From Hymenobacter caeli (GTDB lineage Bacteria; Bacteroidota; Bacteroidia; Cytophagales; Hymenobacteraceae), in NCBI RefSeq assembly GCF_013294115.1, contig NZ_JABSNP010000020.1, forward strand, positions 1 through 64,000: a stretch of 64,000 nucleotides of DNA. The letters run 5' to 3'. The position numbers were made by a program, and so were the translations under genes. Below are positions 16,587-24,665 of the stretch, piece after piece (the stretch's first letter is position 1; every line of letters begins with the position of its first letter). The notes below the pieces were generated by a model. The model did not search any database, had not been told where the DNA came from, and saw only the letters and a list, made by a program, of their open reading frames with translations.

Positions 16587-16958
16587 TTAGGGGGCCTGCG
16601 GGGCCAGCGCCACGGCCAGCAGCCGGGCCCGGAACACCTCACCGGCCCGCACGCCGGCCCGCAGGCGCGGCACGGCCAGGGCCCGGCGCAGCCGCGGCAG
16701 CCACGCGCTGCCCAGGCCGGGCAGCCACGCCACGGCCACCGGGGCCACGCAGTGGGCCAGGGCGGGGGTGGCTTCCAGCAATACTTTCTGCTTGACGACC
16801 GTGGCCTTGGGCGGGGCCGCGAAGCGCGACTCGGCCGGGGCGGCGGGCAGCCGCAGCACGCTCACGGCCCGCTGGTTCAGGCCCAGCACCAGCAGCACCG
16901 AGGCGGCGAGCCAGGCGAAGCGGAGCGAAAACCAAAAACGGGAAAGCAATACCAGCAT
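16587..16958 (-). CDS. Small membrane-anchored protein of unknown function
   Basis: 123 residues from the ATG at 16956-16958 (MLVLLSRFWFSLRFAWLAAS). One N-terminal hydrophobic segment (about 2-26) is a membrane anchor or signal; the rest is Ala/Arg/Leu-rich with a Cys in PALAHCVAPVAV. A consensus -7 box sits 19 bases upstream and supports expression. No family recognised. Because the GC content is very high, other frames are open too, so the coding assignment rests on the promoter and the sensible N-terminus. Confidence 0.5.
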   Translation of the reverse strand: MLVLLSRFWFSLRFAWLAASVLLVLGLNQRAVSVLRLPAAPAESRFAAPPKATVVKQKVLLEATPALAHCVAPVAVAWLPGLGSAWLPRLRRALAVPRLRAGVRAGEVFRARLLAVALAPQAP

Positions 16959-16976
16959 GGATGTAAACGGGGACTG

Positions 16977-16984
16977 CAAAGATA
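16977..16984 (-). promoter_or_regulatory. -7 promoter box, minus strand
   Basis: CAAAGATA on the plus strand is TATCTTTG on the minus strand, a full match to TAnnTTTG, 19 bases before the start of the gene at 16587-16958. Confidence 0.6.
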
Positions 16985-17012
16985 GGACTTTGGCCGGGAA
17001 GCGGGCCCGGCG

Positions 17013-17474
17013 CTACTTCAGGGCCTCGAAGGCGTACTGCGCGTCGCTCCAAAACGCATCCAGGGCCACGAGGCGGGGCTTGAAAAACGAAATGAGCGCC
17101 GGCCAGTCGTCGCGGCTGAACACGTTGGCCGGAGCCAGCTCCGTATAGATGCGGCTCAGCGGCTGGCCGTGCTCGTCGGCGGCGGCGGCGGCCCAGGTCC
17201 AGGGCTCGCCCAGGGTTTCGTGCAGCAGGGGCTTCAGCGCCTCGAACTGCTCAAAAAACAGGGCCCGGAGGCCCGCGTCGGGCTCCGTCAGCTCGATGCC
17301 GATGCGGGCGCGGCGGTTGTCGGCGTGCAGGCGGAAGTACACATTTTTCAGGCCCGTCTTGTAGTTTATCCAGTTGGCGGGCCCGCCCTCGGCCGACGGC
17401 ACCGGGGCCATGTACTGCCCAAAGGTGGTCCAGAAGGCCTGCCTCAACTGGGTAGCTTCGGCTTTACTGTACAT
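17013..17474 (-). CDS. DUF4268 domain protein
   Basis: 153 residues, soluble. FWTTFGQYMAPVPS (about 14-27), GLKNVYFRLHADNRRARIGIEL (about 41-62) and the C-terminal PRLVALDAFWSDAQYAFEAL match DUF4268, which occurs alone or at the C-terminus of PD-(D/E)XK nuclease-like proteins. Nine bases separate it from the Uma2 gene upstream, so the two are likely co-transcribed. Biochemical role unknown; the association with a nuclease-fold gene is suggestive only. Confidence 0.85.
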   Translation of the reverse strand: MYSKAEATQLRQAFWTTFGQYMAPVPSAEGGPANWINYKTGLKNVYFRLHADNRRARIGIELTEPDAGLRALFFEQFEALKPLLHETLGEPWTWAAAAADEHGQPLSRIYTELAPANVFSRDDWPALISFFKPRLVALDAFWSDAQYAFEALK

Positions 17475-17483
17475 GTTGGTGCG

Positions 17484-18092
17484 TTAGGTAGCCCGGCGCA
17501 GGGGGCGCAAGTCGAGGCGGAAACCAGGCAGCACCGGTTCGCCGCTCAGCTCCTGGTCGTAGCCCTGCACCGTTTCCACGGGCTGGCCGGGGCAGTACAC
17601 GTAGGCCGTTTCAGCTTCGACGTGCAGCAAAAAGCCGAGCTGCATCCCATTAGTCAAGCAGTCTTGCATCTTGGCCTGCAAGTCGGCCAGCGCGTCGGAG
17701 GGCGACTTCACCTCCATCATAAACTCGGGGCACACCGGCGGAAACTTGCTTCGCTCCCCGGGCGTGAGCTTTTCCCAGGCCGCGTTGCTCAGCCACGCCG
17801 CGTCGGGGGAGCGCACCGACGTGTCGGGCCGCTTAAAGCCAGCCGATGATTCGTACACGTGGCCCAGCCGGGCCTGCCGGTTCCACAACCAAAGCTGGCC
17901 TTGGCTTTCACCGCTTGATTCGCTGGAATCGGAACCGGCCGGGGGGCGCAACATAATATCGTGTTGGGCGGTGCGCTCCAGACGCAGGTCGGGGTTGAGC
18001 CGGCACAACTCAAAAAACTCGTCGTCGGAAAGCCGGTTGATGGGGGCCCCGCGCAGGGTGCGCAGCTGTTGGGGCCAGTCGAGAGAATTCAT
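17484..18092 (-). CDS. Uma2-family nuclease-fold protein
   Basis: 202 residues. The pattern LSDDEFFELCRLNPDLRLERTAQHDIMLRPP (21-51), then RPDTSVRSPDAAWLS, then PPVCPEFMMEVKSPSDALADLQAKM with the catalytic E-V-K, is the PD-(D/E)XK core of the Uma2 family. These proteins are very numerous in some bacteria and their substrate is unknown. The D in RSPDAAW and E/K in EVKS are in place, so the fold is probably active. Paired with the DUF4268 gene downstream. Confidence 0.88.
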   Translation of the reverse strand: MNSLDWPQQLRTLRGAPINRLSDDEFFELCRLNPDLRLERTAQHDIMLRPPAGSDSSESSGESQGQLWLWNRQARLGHVYESSAGFKRPDTSVRSPDAAWLSNAAWEKLTPGERSKFPPVCPEFMMEVKSPSDALADLQAKMQDCLTNGMQLGFLLHVEAETAYVYCPGQPVETVQGYDQELSGEPVLPGFRLDLRPLRRAT

Positions 18093-18137
18093 CGCGCCGC
18101 GGGCTTGGGTGTGTTTAAATATACGCCAGCCGCCGGG

Positions 18138-18761
18138 CTAGGGGGCCCCGACCTTGCCTTTCAGAAATCCCACCAGCACCTCCAGGCCCCGGTCGAAGTG
18201 CCGGTTGTTGGGAATGATGAGGTCGGCTTCCCCCTTGAACGGCTTGATGTACTTCTCGTAGGTGGGCGACACGTGGTTGGAGTACTGGTACAGAATGGTG
18301 TCGAGGGTAAGCCCGCGCTCGATTTGGTCGCGCACGATGCGCCGGTGCAGCTTCACGTGCTCCTGGGCATCGATGTACACCTTGAGGTCGAGCAGCCTGG
18401 CCACATCTTCGAAGTAAAACACGAAAATGCCCTCCACCACCACAATCGGGGCCGGGCGCAGCACCAGGTCGCGGGCCATAGCGCCGGGGTTGTTGAAGGT
18501 GTACTCGGGGCGGCGCACCTCGCGGCCTTCGCGCAGGTGCTGCACGTCGGTGGCATAGGCCGCGCCGTCGATGCTGCCGGGCAAATCAAAGTTGATAACG
18601 CCTTGCTCGTCCGCCACTTGCAGATGATACGGCTGGTAGTAGTTGTCCTGCGAAATTAGGCAGATTTCGTGCGCCGGAAAAGCGGCCAGCAGGCGCTTCA
18701 AAAACGTGGTTTTGCCCGAGGCGCTGCCGCCGGTGATGCCGACGAGGTAGGGTTGCTGCAT
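18138..18761 (-). CDS. udk: Uridine kinase
   Basis: 207 residues. Udk phosphorylates uridine and cytidine in pyrimidine salvage. The P-loop GITGGSASGKTTF (8-20) is complete; ISQDNYYQPYHLQ, NFDLPGSIDGAAY and VVEGIFVFY follow in the normal order, and KLHRRIVRDQIERGLT carries the lid arginines. A -7 box ends 8 bases before the start codon, so the transcript is nearly leaderless. Confidence 0.96.
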   Translation of the reverse strand: MQQPYLVGITGGSASGKTTFLKRLLAAFPAHEICLISQDNYYQPYHLQVADEQGVINFDLPGSIDGAAYATDVQHLREGREVRRPEYTFNNPGAMARDLVLRPAPIVVVEGIFVFYFEDVARLLDLKVYIDAQEHVKLHRRIVRDQIERGLTLDTILYQYSNHVSPTYEKYIKPFKGEADLIIPNNRHFDRGLEVLVGFLKGKVGAP

Positions 18762-18768
18762 AGGAGCG

Positions 18769-18776
18769 CAAAGGTA
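18769..18776 (-). promoter_or_regulatory. -7 box directly before udk
   Basis: CAAAGGTA on the plus strand is TACCTTTG on the minus strand. Transcription would begin within a few bases of the udk ATG (18759-18761), giving an almost leaderless mRNA. Confidence 0.5.
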
Positions 18777-18796
18777 AGCGGCGAAGCAAAGGGCCC

Positions 18797-19381
18797 CTAC
18801 GCCGCGCCCTGCAAAAACGCTAGTAGCCCCGCCACCGCCCGGGCCCGGTGGCTGAGTTGGTTTTTCTCGGCCCCGCTCATTTCCGCAAACGTGCGGCCGT
18901 CGCCCTCGGTGGGCACAAATACGGGGTCGTAGCCGAAGCCGCCGGTGCCCCGCGCCGCCTCGGCAATATGGCCGGCCACGGCCCCCGCAAACGCGTGCGT
19001 CGTGCCGTCGGCCCGCGCCAGGGCCACCACCGTGCGGAAATGGGCCGTGCGGTCGGGCCGGCCGGCCAGCTCGTGGAGCAGCTTGGCCACGTTGTCGGCG
19101 GCCAGGCGCTGGGGCCCGGCGTAGCGGGCCGAGTACACGCCCGGGGCCCCGCCCAGGGCCGTTACTTCCAGGCCGGTGTCGTCGGCAAAGCAGGCTACAC
19201 CGTAGTGCTGGCGCACGTACTCGGCCTTCTGGCGGGCGTTGCCTTCGAGGGTGTCCCGGGTTTCGGGCAGCTCCTCGGCGCAGCCGATGTCGGCCAGGCT
19301 CAGCAATTCAAGGCCGGGCGGCAGCAGGGGCCGGATTTCGTCGAGCTTGTGGGCGTTGTTGGAAGCAAAGCAGAGGCGCAT
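18797..19381 (-). CDS. rdgB: XTP/dITP diphosphatase (RdgB/HAM1)
   Basis: 194 residues from MRLCFASNNAHKLDEIRPLL (ATG 19379-19381). It removes non-canonical purine triphosphates (dITP, XTP) from the pool. Family marks: SNNAHKLDEI at 6-15, ELPETRDTLEGNARQKA, CFADDTGLEVTALGGAPGVYSARYAG (substrate and metal binding), GGFGYDPVFVP and LSHRARA near the end. The longer frame upstream adds 23 residues with no family match. Ends 35 bases before udk starts, and is possibly transcribed with it. Confidence 0.95.
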   Translation of the reverse strand: MRLCFASNNAHKLDEIRPLLPPGLELLSLADIGCAEELPETRDTLEGNARQKAEYVRQHYGVACFADDTGLEVTALGGAPGVYSARYAGPQRLAADNVAKLLHELAGRPDRTAHFRTVVALARADGTTHAFAGAVAGHIAEAARGTGGFGYDPVFVPTEGDGRTFAEMSGAEKNQLSHRARAVAGLLAFLQGAA

Positions 19382-19453
19382 GGCGGCAAGGGAGCGGTGG
19401 GCCGGCAAAGGTGCGCCGCCGCGCCGAAAAATCGGCCTTCCTTCGGTCATCAG

Positions 19454-19500
19454 TCGTTGGTTGTCGGGTCACCAAGAATAACCGACAATTGGCAACCAAC
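19454..19500. repeat. Imperfect inverted repeat in the rdgB upstream gap
   Basis: GTTGGTTGTCGGGT (from 19454) pairs with AACCGAC...AACCAAC (to about 19500). It belongs to the same kind of AT-leaning intergenic palindromes seen elsewhere in the window. Ends just before the stop of the gene at 19503. Confidence 0.55.
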
Positions 19501-19502
19501 TA

Positions 19503-19919
19503 CTACTTGAACACCTCCTTAATGGTGTCCCAGGAGCGGGCCACGGCCCCGGGCCCGTCGGCCAGCGCGGCCGCTTGGTTTCCGGCGGGGCCCCGGCGGC
19601 GCGTCACCAGCCGGTAGGCCAGGGCTTCGCCGCTGGCCTGGCACGCCGCGCCGGCGTCGAAGCACCGGTAGCGGCGGCGGCCCACGGCCGGCTGGTAGGC
19701 CACCAGCACGTACCCGGCCGTAGTCAGCCGGCGGTAAAGGCCGTAGCCCGCCACGTCGGTTTCGTCGGCCACGGCCCAGTCCAGGCGCACGGCGGCCCCG
19801 TCGCAGGTGGCCGATAATTGGGCCTGCGGCCACCGGGCCCGGCCCGCGGCCCGCTCGGGCCGCGGCAACAGGGCCAGCCCCAGGGCGGCAGGCAGCAAAA
19901 CGGTAAGAAAACGCCTCAT
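19503..19919 (-). CDS. Exported fibronectin type III-like protein, unknown function
   Basis: 138 residues from the ATG at 19917-19919. Signal peptide (MRRFLTVLLPAALGLALLP). The mature part, LDWAVADETDVAGYGLYRRLT then YRCFDAGAACQASGEALAYRLV, follows the fibronectin III pattern common in Bacteroidota surface proteins (W...E..v..Y.lyR). Two Cys (in RCFDAGAAC) could form a disulfide. Single domain, no T9SS tail. Specific role unknown. Confidence 0.65.
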   Translation of the reverse strand: MRRFLTVLLPAALGLALLPRPERAAGRARWPQAQLSATCDGAAVRLDWAVADETDVAGYGLYRRLTTAGYVLVAYQPAVGRRRYRCFDAGAACQASGEALAYRLVTRRRGPAGNQAAALADGPGAVARSWDTIKEVFK

Positions 19920-20067
19920 GCGCAACGGTAGAGCTTGGTGAGGGGAAGGTTTCAAATGTACATTCCTTTAGTGATAAGCAGAGGCCGGCGGCGGGCAAAG
20001 CGTTGCATGGCCGGCGGTTACCCGAACTTTTTTGCCCGCGGGCGTTGGCGAAGTCGGCTTAAAGCCG

Positions 20068-20075
20068 TACTTTTG
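20068..20075 (+). promoter_or_regulatory. -7 promoter box upstream of rpmE2
   Basis: TACTTTTG, full match to TAnnTTTG, 52 bases before the rpmE2 start. Confidence 0.6.
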
Positions 20076-20127
20076 CAATCCCTTCCGCAAAACCGGCGGG
20101 GTTCACCCGGTCAAACCGGCCTCCGAT

Positions 20128-20397
20128 ATGAAAAAAGGCACCCACCCCGAGTACCAGGAAGTTGTGTTTCAGGACACCTCCTCGGATTTCAAGTTCATCA
20201 CCCGCTCCACGATGAAGCCGACCGACACCATCACGATGGAAGACGGCAAGACCTACCCGCTGGTGAAAATCGAAGTGAGCAGCGCCTCGCATCCTTTCTA
20301 CACCGGCAAAAACATGTTCATCGACACCGCCGGCCGCGTGGAGAAATTCCGCAGCCGCTACGCCAAGAAAGAGCAGGCCAGCGCCAACAAAGAATAG
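20128..20397 (+). CDS. rpmE2: 50S ribosomal protein L31 type B
   Basis: 89 residues from MKKGTHPEYQEVVFQD. It shows the type B L31 pattern: FKFITRSTM, KTYPLVKIEVSSASHPFYTGKNMFIDTAGRVEKFRSRYAK. The zinc-binding cysteines of type A L31 are absent, as expected for the type B paralogue. The upstream in-frame ATG at 20032 overlaps the promoter and is not used. A terminator and an inverted-repeat pair follow before the GlmU-like gene. Confidence 0.97.
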   Translation: MKKGTHPEYQEVVFQDTSSDFKFITRSTMKPTDTITMEDGKTYPLVKIEVSSASHPFYTGKNMFIDTAGRVEKFRSRYAKKEQASANKE

Positions 20398-20404
20398 CTT
20401 TTTC

Positions 20405-20557
20405 GAGCTGTTAGCCTTTAGCTGCCAGCTGTTAGCTTTTGCGAACTCCTTCCGGCAACCCCGGAAGGAGTTTTTTTTGGCCCTGGCCAAGCCGTCCGCC
20501 GTAAGTTTGGGCTTGCCAAAAAAAAGCTAACAGCTAACAGCCATCGGCTAATAGCTT
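20405..20557. repeat. Inverted pair of AGCTGTTAGC-type repeats around the rpmE2 terminator
   Basis: The left copy (20405-20440) carries AGCTGTTAGCCTTTAGCTG; the right copy (20519-20557) is its approximate reverse complement (AAGCTAACAGCTAACAGCC). A nearly identical left-type copy lies at 58290-58325 and a related one at 46455-46505. Nothing codes in between; the enclosed hairpin is the rpmE2 terminator. Confidence 0.75.
20444..20478 (+). terminator. Terminator of rpmE2
   Basis: AACTCCTTCCGG pairs perfectly with CCGGAAGGAGTT around CAACC, followed by eight T. Confidence 0.92.
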
Positions 20558-20563
20558 AAAAAA

Positions 20564-21769
20564 ATGCACGTTCTCCTTTTCGACGACCCGGCCATCCGGC
20601 CGCATTTATTGCCTTTTACTTTCACGCGGCCGGTGGCGGCGCTGCGCTGCGGCATCCTCACGCTGGCCGAAAAGTGGCAGCGCCGCCTGGGGGCCCCGGC
20701 GGTGGGCTACCTCACCCAGCCCTACCTGCAAGCCAAGTTCCCGGCCGGCGACGTAAGCGGCCCGGCCCTGGTCATCAACGGCGCTATTTGCCCCGACGAC
20801 CTGCTAATCAAGCAAGTGCTAGGCCTGCGCCCCGGCCAGGCCCTGTATTGCGACGAGACGCTGGTGGCCGCCCACCTGGCCGACGCCACCCAGGTGGCCG
20901 AGCTGGTGCAAGACGGCCTGGCCGACGCCCGCCAGGTAGCCGAGCCCGTGACGGTAATCTCGCGGCCCTGGCACCTGTTTCTGCGCAACGGGGTCGAGAT
21001 TCGGCGCGACTTTGCCCTGCTCACCCAGGGCCGCACCTCGCAGCCGGTGGGCGATGCCCACACCATCGTGTACGGGGCTGAAAACATTTTTATTGAGCCC
21101 GGCGTGAAAATCCGCGCCGCCATCCTCAACGCCGAAGCCGGCCCCATTTACCTGGGCAAAAACGCGGTGGTGGAGGAAGGGGCCGTGCTGAAAGGACCGC
21201 TGGCCCTGGGCGAAGGCGCGGTGGTGAACGCCGGGGCCCGGCTACGTGGCGACAACACCATCGGCCCCTACTGCAAGGTGGGCGGCGAAATCGGCAACAG
21301 CATCCTGCTGGGCTACAGCAACAAAGGCCACGACGGCTACCTCGGCAACTCCGTCATCGGCGAGTGGTGCAACCTGGGGGCCGACACCAACACCAGCAAC
21401 CTCAAGAACAACTACGCCCCGGTGAAGGTGTGGAGCCACGCCGCCCACCGCTTCGTGGACACCGGCCAAACCTTCTGCGGCCTGCTGATGGGCGACCACG
21501 GCAAGTGCGGCATCAACACCATGTTCAACACCGGCACGGTGGTGGGCGTGGGGGCCAACATCTTCGGGGCCGGCTTCCCGCGCCAGTTCATCCCCAGCTT
21601 CGGCTGGGGCGGCGCGGCGGGCTTCGAAACCTTTAAGCTGCCCAAAGTGGCCGAAGTGGCCGCGCGGGTGATGGGCCGCCGGGGGCTGCCCTACGACGCG
21701 GTAGAGCAAAGTATCATGGAAGCGGTGTTCCAGGCCACGGCCGGGGACCGGCCCTGGGAGCGGGGGTAG
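20564..21769 (+). CDS. GlmU-like sugar nucleotidyltransferase/acyltransferase (Bacteroidota type)
   Basis: 401 residues. The N-terminal half (MHVLLFDDPAIRPHLLPFTF...TRPVAALRCGILTLAEKW) is the diverged nucleotidyltransferase-like region of the Bacteroidota GlmU family; it lacks the classical G-x-G-T-R-M loop. The C-terminal half is a left-handed beta-helix of hexapeptide repeats (GPIYLGKNAVVEEGAVLKGP, IGEWCNLGADTNTSNLKNNY). It is thought to act in nucleotide-sugar supply for the envelope. The position after rpmE2 is conserved in this phylum. Its last 260 bases are duplicated downstream at 22642-22904. Confidence 0.88.
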   Translation: MHVLLFDDPAIRPHLLPFTFTRPVAALRCGILTLAEKWQRRLGAPAVGYLTQPYLQAKFPAGDVSGPALVINGAICPDDLLIKQVLGLRPGQALYCDETLVAAHLADATQVAELVQDGLADARQVAEPVTVISRPWHLFLRNGVEIRRDFALLTQGRTSQPVGDAHTIVYGAENIFIEPGVKIRAAILNAEAGPIYLGKNAVVEEGAVLKGPLALGEGAVVNAGARLRGDNTIGPYCKVGGEIGNSILLGYSNKGHDGYLGNSVIGEWCNLGADTNTSNLKNNYAPVKVWSHAAHRFVDTGQTFCGLLMGDHGKCGINTMFNTGTVVGVGANIFGAGFPRQFIPSFGWGGAAGFETFKLPKVAEVAARVMGRRGLPYDAVEQSIMEAVFQATAGDRPWERG

Positions 21770-21856
21770 CCGCTCCCAGGGCGCACCAGCAGCGGATTAA
21801 CCAAAACGAATCGGCGCACAGGGCTTCCCTGGCCGAAAAACCACTTGAGCAAACGT

Positions 21857-22537
21857 ATGAAAAAGCAGCTATTGATGACCGCCCTGCTGGGCTTTTCGTT
21901 GCCCGGCGGGGTGTATGCGCAGGCCGATTCGACGGCTACGGGGACCGTTAAGCCTGCGGGGCCCCCGACACCGGTGGAGGTGATGGCCGGTAACGTGTAC
22001 CTCCGCTTCCAGATGATTGTAACCAAGCAGTTTACGCCCACCAGCAAGCTCGGCTTTTTCAACGTCACGGCCCTGAACGGCAACTACCGCAACGACTTGC
22101 CCCAGAACGAGGCGGTTCTCCAGGGCATGCTGACGTACCGGCTGGCCAAGCGGCTCGCCGGGGTGGGCGGGTTTGCCTTCAACAGCGTGTCCGGGTTCCG
22201 GCCCACGGCGGGGCTGCAATACGTCTTCGCCAACCCCAAGTTCCTGGCCATCCTCCTGCCGCGCTTCGACCTGACCCAGACCCACGACTTCGAGACGCTG
22301 GCGCTGCTGGAGTACCGGACGCCACTCACTCCCACGCTGGGCTTGTACGCCAAGGCCCAGGGCCTGTATAATTACAACATCAAGGCCGACCTGCACGACC
22401 GCAGCTACTTGTATCTGCGGTTGGGTGTGAGCTACAAGGGCTTTCAGTTCGGCCCGGCGGCCAGCTTCGACCGGTACGGGCCCTTCCTCGTTGCCACCCA
22501 GAACTACGGCGCGTTTATCGGCACTGAATTTCGGTAA
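21857..22537 (+). CDS. Outer-membrane beta-barrel-like protein, unknown function
   Basis: 226 residues from the ATG at 21857 (an in-frame TTG lies at 21845). Signal peptide of about 21 residues (MKKQLLMTALLGFSLPGGVY). The mature part alternates polar and aromatic residues in short strands (LAGVGGFAFNSVSGFRPTAGLQYVF, TLGLYAKAQGLYNYNI, YLYLRLGVSYKGFQFGPA) and ends in FIGTEFR, a beta-barrel type C-terminus. It sits between the two copies of the glmU-like 3' end, so it was probably brought in by, or moved in, that rearrangement. No family name recognised. Confidence 0.7.
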   Translation: MKKQLLMTALLGFSLPGGVYAQADSTATGTVKPAGPPTPVEVMAGNVYLRFQMIVTKQFTPTSKLGFFNVTALNGNYRNDLPQNEAVLQGMLTYRLAKRLAGVGGFAFNSVSGFRPTAGLQYVFANPKFLAILLPRFDLTQTHDFETLALLEYRTPLTPTLGLYAKAQGLYNYNIKADLHDRSYLYLRLGVSYKGFQFGPAASFDRYGPFLVATQNYGAFIGTEFR

Positions 22538-22641
22538 GCCGCCACCACCGTTTAAAACCGCCGTGCCACTGGCCGCAACAGCCGTGGATAGGGTACGGGA
22601 AAAAGTAGAAGCTTAAGTATGCAGCTTTCAAAGAATAACCC

Positions 22642-22904
22642 GCATCAACACCATGTTCAACACCGGCACGGTGGTGGGCGTGGGGGCCAACATCTTCGGG
22701 GCCGGCTTCCCGCGCCAGTTCATCCCCAGCTTCAGCTGGGGCGGCGCATCGGGTTTCGAAACCTTCAAGCTGCCCAAAGTAGCCGAAGTGGCCGAGCGGG
22801 TGATGGGCCGCCGGGGTCTACCTTACGACGTGGTGGAGGAAGGAATTATGAAGGCGGTTTTTGAGGCGACGGCGGAAGACCGAGTGTGGGAAAAAGCGAA
22901 GTGA
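22642..22904 (+). pseudogene. Second copy of the glmU-like 3' end
   Basis: From 22642 the sequence repeats the glmU-like gene from 21510. The first 92 bases are identical (21510-21601 and 22642-22733); after that it drifts, ending AEVAERVMGRRGLPYDVVEE ... WEKAK against AEVAARVMGRRGLPYDAVEQ ... WERG. Only the last 83 or so codons are present, with an in-frame ATG at 22653, so it is a truncated copy and not a working enzyme. It may be the displaced original end or a duplicate. Confidence 0.9.
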
Positions 22905-22905
22905 A

Positions 22906-23448
22906 ATGAAACCTTACTGTGTAAAAACGCTCAAATTAGCCGACTGGGAGGAAGATATCTTCGGATTGCTGCTGGCCGAGAATGAGGATTGGCTGCTGTT
23001 GCGTCATATCGCAGGAGATTATCAGGTTGACGGATATCAGTTGGTAGCAAAGCGTTTCATAACGTCCAATAAAGCTGACAAATGGCGGGCGCAAACGGCT
23101 AGAGTGTTAAAACTGAAAAGCGTGAGTAATGAAGTGCCACAGGGTTTTGCCTTTGGTACTATCGTAGACATGCTCCAATATATTGAGCAACGCTATAAGC
23201 TATTTCAGATAAAGGACGAAGAAGACACCTGCTTCTGTGGACAACTTCGTGACTACGATGAAACGCACTACAGAATAAATAGCTTGTCGCCACGAGCTGT
23301 TTTGGATTTAGACTATAATTCATGGTTTCTATTCGATGAACTAATAACCATCGAATTCGGAACCGATTATTTGGAGTCATTGCAACTGTTGTGGCAAGAT
23401 AAGGTGCGGCGTAAATGGAAAATAGACCAGCGCAACCAGTCTAACTAA
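22906..23448 (+). CDS. Hypothetical protein of lower GC content
   Basis: 180 residues from the ATG at 22906, one base after the pseudogene stop. No signal peptide; cytoplasmic, acidic to neutral, with a Cys pair in EEDTCFCGQL. Features include LKLADWEEDIFGLLLAENEDWLLLRH at the start and SWFLFDELITIEFGTDYLESLQLLWQDK near the end. Base and codon use are clearly more AT-rich than in holB and glmU, pointing to recent acquisition. I do not recognise the family. Confidence 0.7.
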   Translation: MKPYCVKTLKLADWEEDIFGLLLAENEDWLLLRHIAGDYQVDGYQLVAKRFITSNKADKWRAQTARVLKLKSVSNEVPQGFAFGTIVDMLQYIEQRYKLFQIKDEEDTCFCGQLRDYDETHYRINSLSPRAVLDLDYNSWFLFDELITIEFGTDYLESLQLLWQDKVRRKWKIDQRNQSN

Positions 23449-23482
23449 AGTTGAAAGCGGCACTATCCCTGCTAATTGAATA

Positions 23483-24622
23483 ATGCTTTTCACTGACATC
23501 CCCAACCAGCTCGCCGTCAAGCAGCTGCTGCGCCAGTCGGTGCGGCGGCAGCACGTGGCGCACGCGCAGCTGTTTCGCGGCAGCGAGGGCGGCGCGGGGC
23601 TGGCCCTGGCCCTCGCCTACGCCCAGTACCTGAACTGCGAGGAGCGGGGCCCCGACGCCGACGACAGCTGCGGCCGCTGCCCGGCCTGCACCAAAACTGC
23701 CAAGCTGGTGCACCCCGACCTCAACTTCGTGGTGCCCGTGACCACCACCAAGGCCGTGCCCAAAGACGCGCTGAGCAGCAAGTTCATGGCCGACTGGCGC
23801 AGCTTCGTGCTCGACAACCCCTACCAGGGCTTCAACGACTGGATGCAGCACATCGGGGCCGAAAACAAGCAGGGCAGCATCTCCAAGGAAGAAGCCGGCC
23901 AGCTACTGAAGCTGGTGAGCCTCAAGGCCTTCGAGGCCCGGTTTAAAATCGTCATTCTCTGGCTGCCCGAGCTGATGCACCCCGCCACGGCCAACGCCGT
24001 GCTGAAGCTGCTGGAGGAGCCGCCGCCCGCCACCGTGTTCCTGCTCGTGAGCCACGCGCCCGAGCGGCTGCTGCCCACCATCCTCAGCCGGGTGCAGCCG
24101 GTGGCGGTGCGCCCCTTCGCCGAGGCCGACATTGCCGATTACCTGCACGCGCACTACCAGGTGCCCGAGGCCAAGGCCCGCCAGGTGGCGCAGCTGGCCG
24201 AAGGCAGCCTGGGGGCCGCCATCGCCTCCAAAGATCAAAGCGCCGACCACGACTACTTTGCCTTTTTCCGCGACTGGATGCGCCTGTGCTTCAACTACAA
24301 CAGCAAAGGAGCCGAGATTTTGAAGCAGAGCGAGGCCTTTCAGAAGCAGGGCCGCGAAAACCAGAAGGAGCTGCTGGCCTACGCGCTGGTGCTGGTGCGC
24401 AAGGTGCTGCTCTTCGGCCTCGACCCGCGGCTGATGCCCCACCTGCCGGCCGAGGAGCAGCAGTTCGTGTCCGGCTTCGCTAAGTTCGTGACGCCGCGCA
24501 ACGCCGACGCCCTCACCAAAGAGCTGACCGACGCCCACTACCACATCGAGCGCAACGCAAACCCGCGCATGGTGTTCGTGGACAGCTCGTTGCGCCTGGG
24601 CGGTTTCCTGCGGGCCGCCTAA
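23483..24622 (+). CDS. holB: DNA polymerase III subunit delta'
   Basis: 379 residues. Delta' is the stator of the clamp loader. The N-terminus FTDIPNQLAVKQLLRQSVRRQHVAHAQLF is typical; the P-loop is degenerate (RGSEGGAGLALALAYAQ), as expected for a subunit that does not bind ATP. The four-Cys zinc module is present (NCEERGP..., DSCGRCPACTK). KLLEEPPPATVFLLVSHAPERLLPTILSR is the SRC-like sensor region. Stands alone before hemC. Confidence 0.95.
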   Translation: MLFTDIPNQLAVKQLLRQSVRRQHVAHAQLFRGSEGGAGLALALAYAQYLNCEERGPDADDSCGRCPACTKTAKLVHPDLNFVVPVTTTKAVPKDALSSKFMADWRSFVLDNPYQGFNDWMQHIGAENKQGSISKEEAGQLLKLVSLKAFEARFKIVILWLPELMHPATANAVLKLLEEPPPATVFLLVSHAPERLLPTILSRVQPVAVRPFAEADIADYLHAHYQVPEAKARQVAQLAEGSLGAAIASKDQSADHDYFAFFRDWMRLCFNYNSKGAEILKQSEAFQKQGRENQKELLAYALVLVRKVLLFGLDPRLMPHLPAEEQQFVSGFAKFVTPRNADALTKELTDAHYHIERNANPRMVFVDSSLRLGGFLRAA

Positions 24623-24665
24623 GGGGCCCCGGCGCTGTTAAATGCTAAATGATACCTGTTAAATC

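Noticed and set aside
21510..22733. Site-specific integration (att sites) at the glmU-like 3' end
   Set aside because: The shared stretch is 92 bases and decays gradually, and no integrase is present in the 1.1 kb between copies; homologous recombination or duplication fits better.
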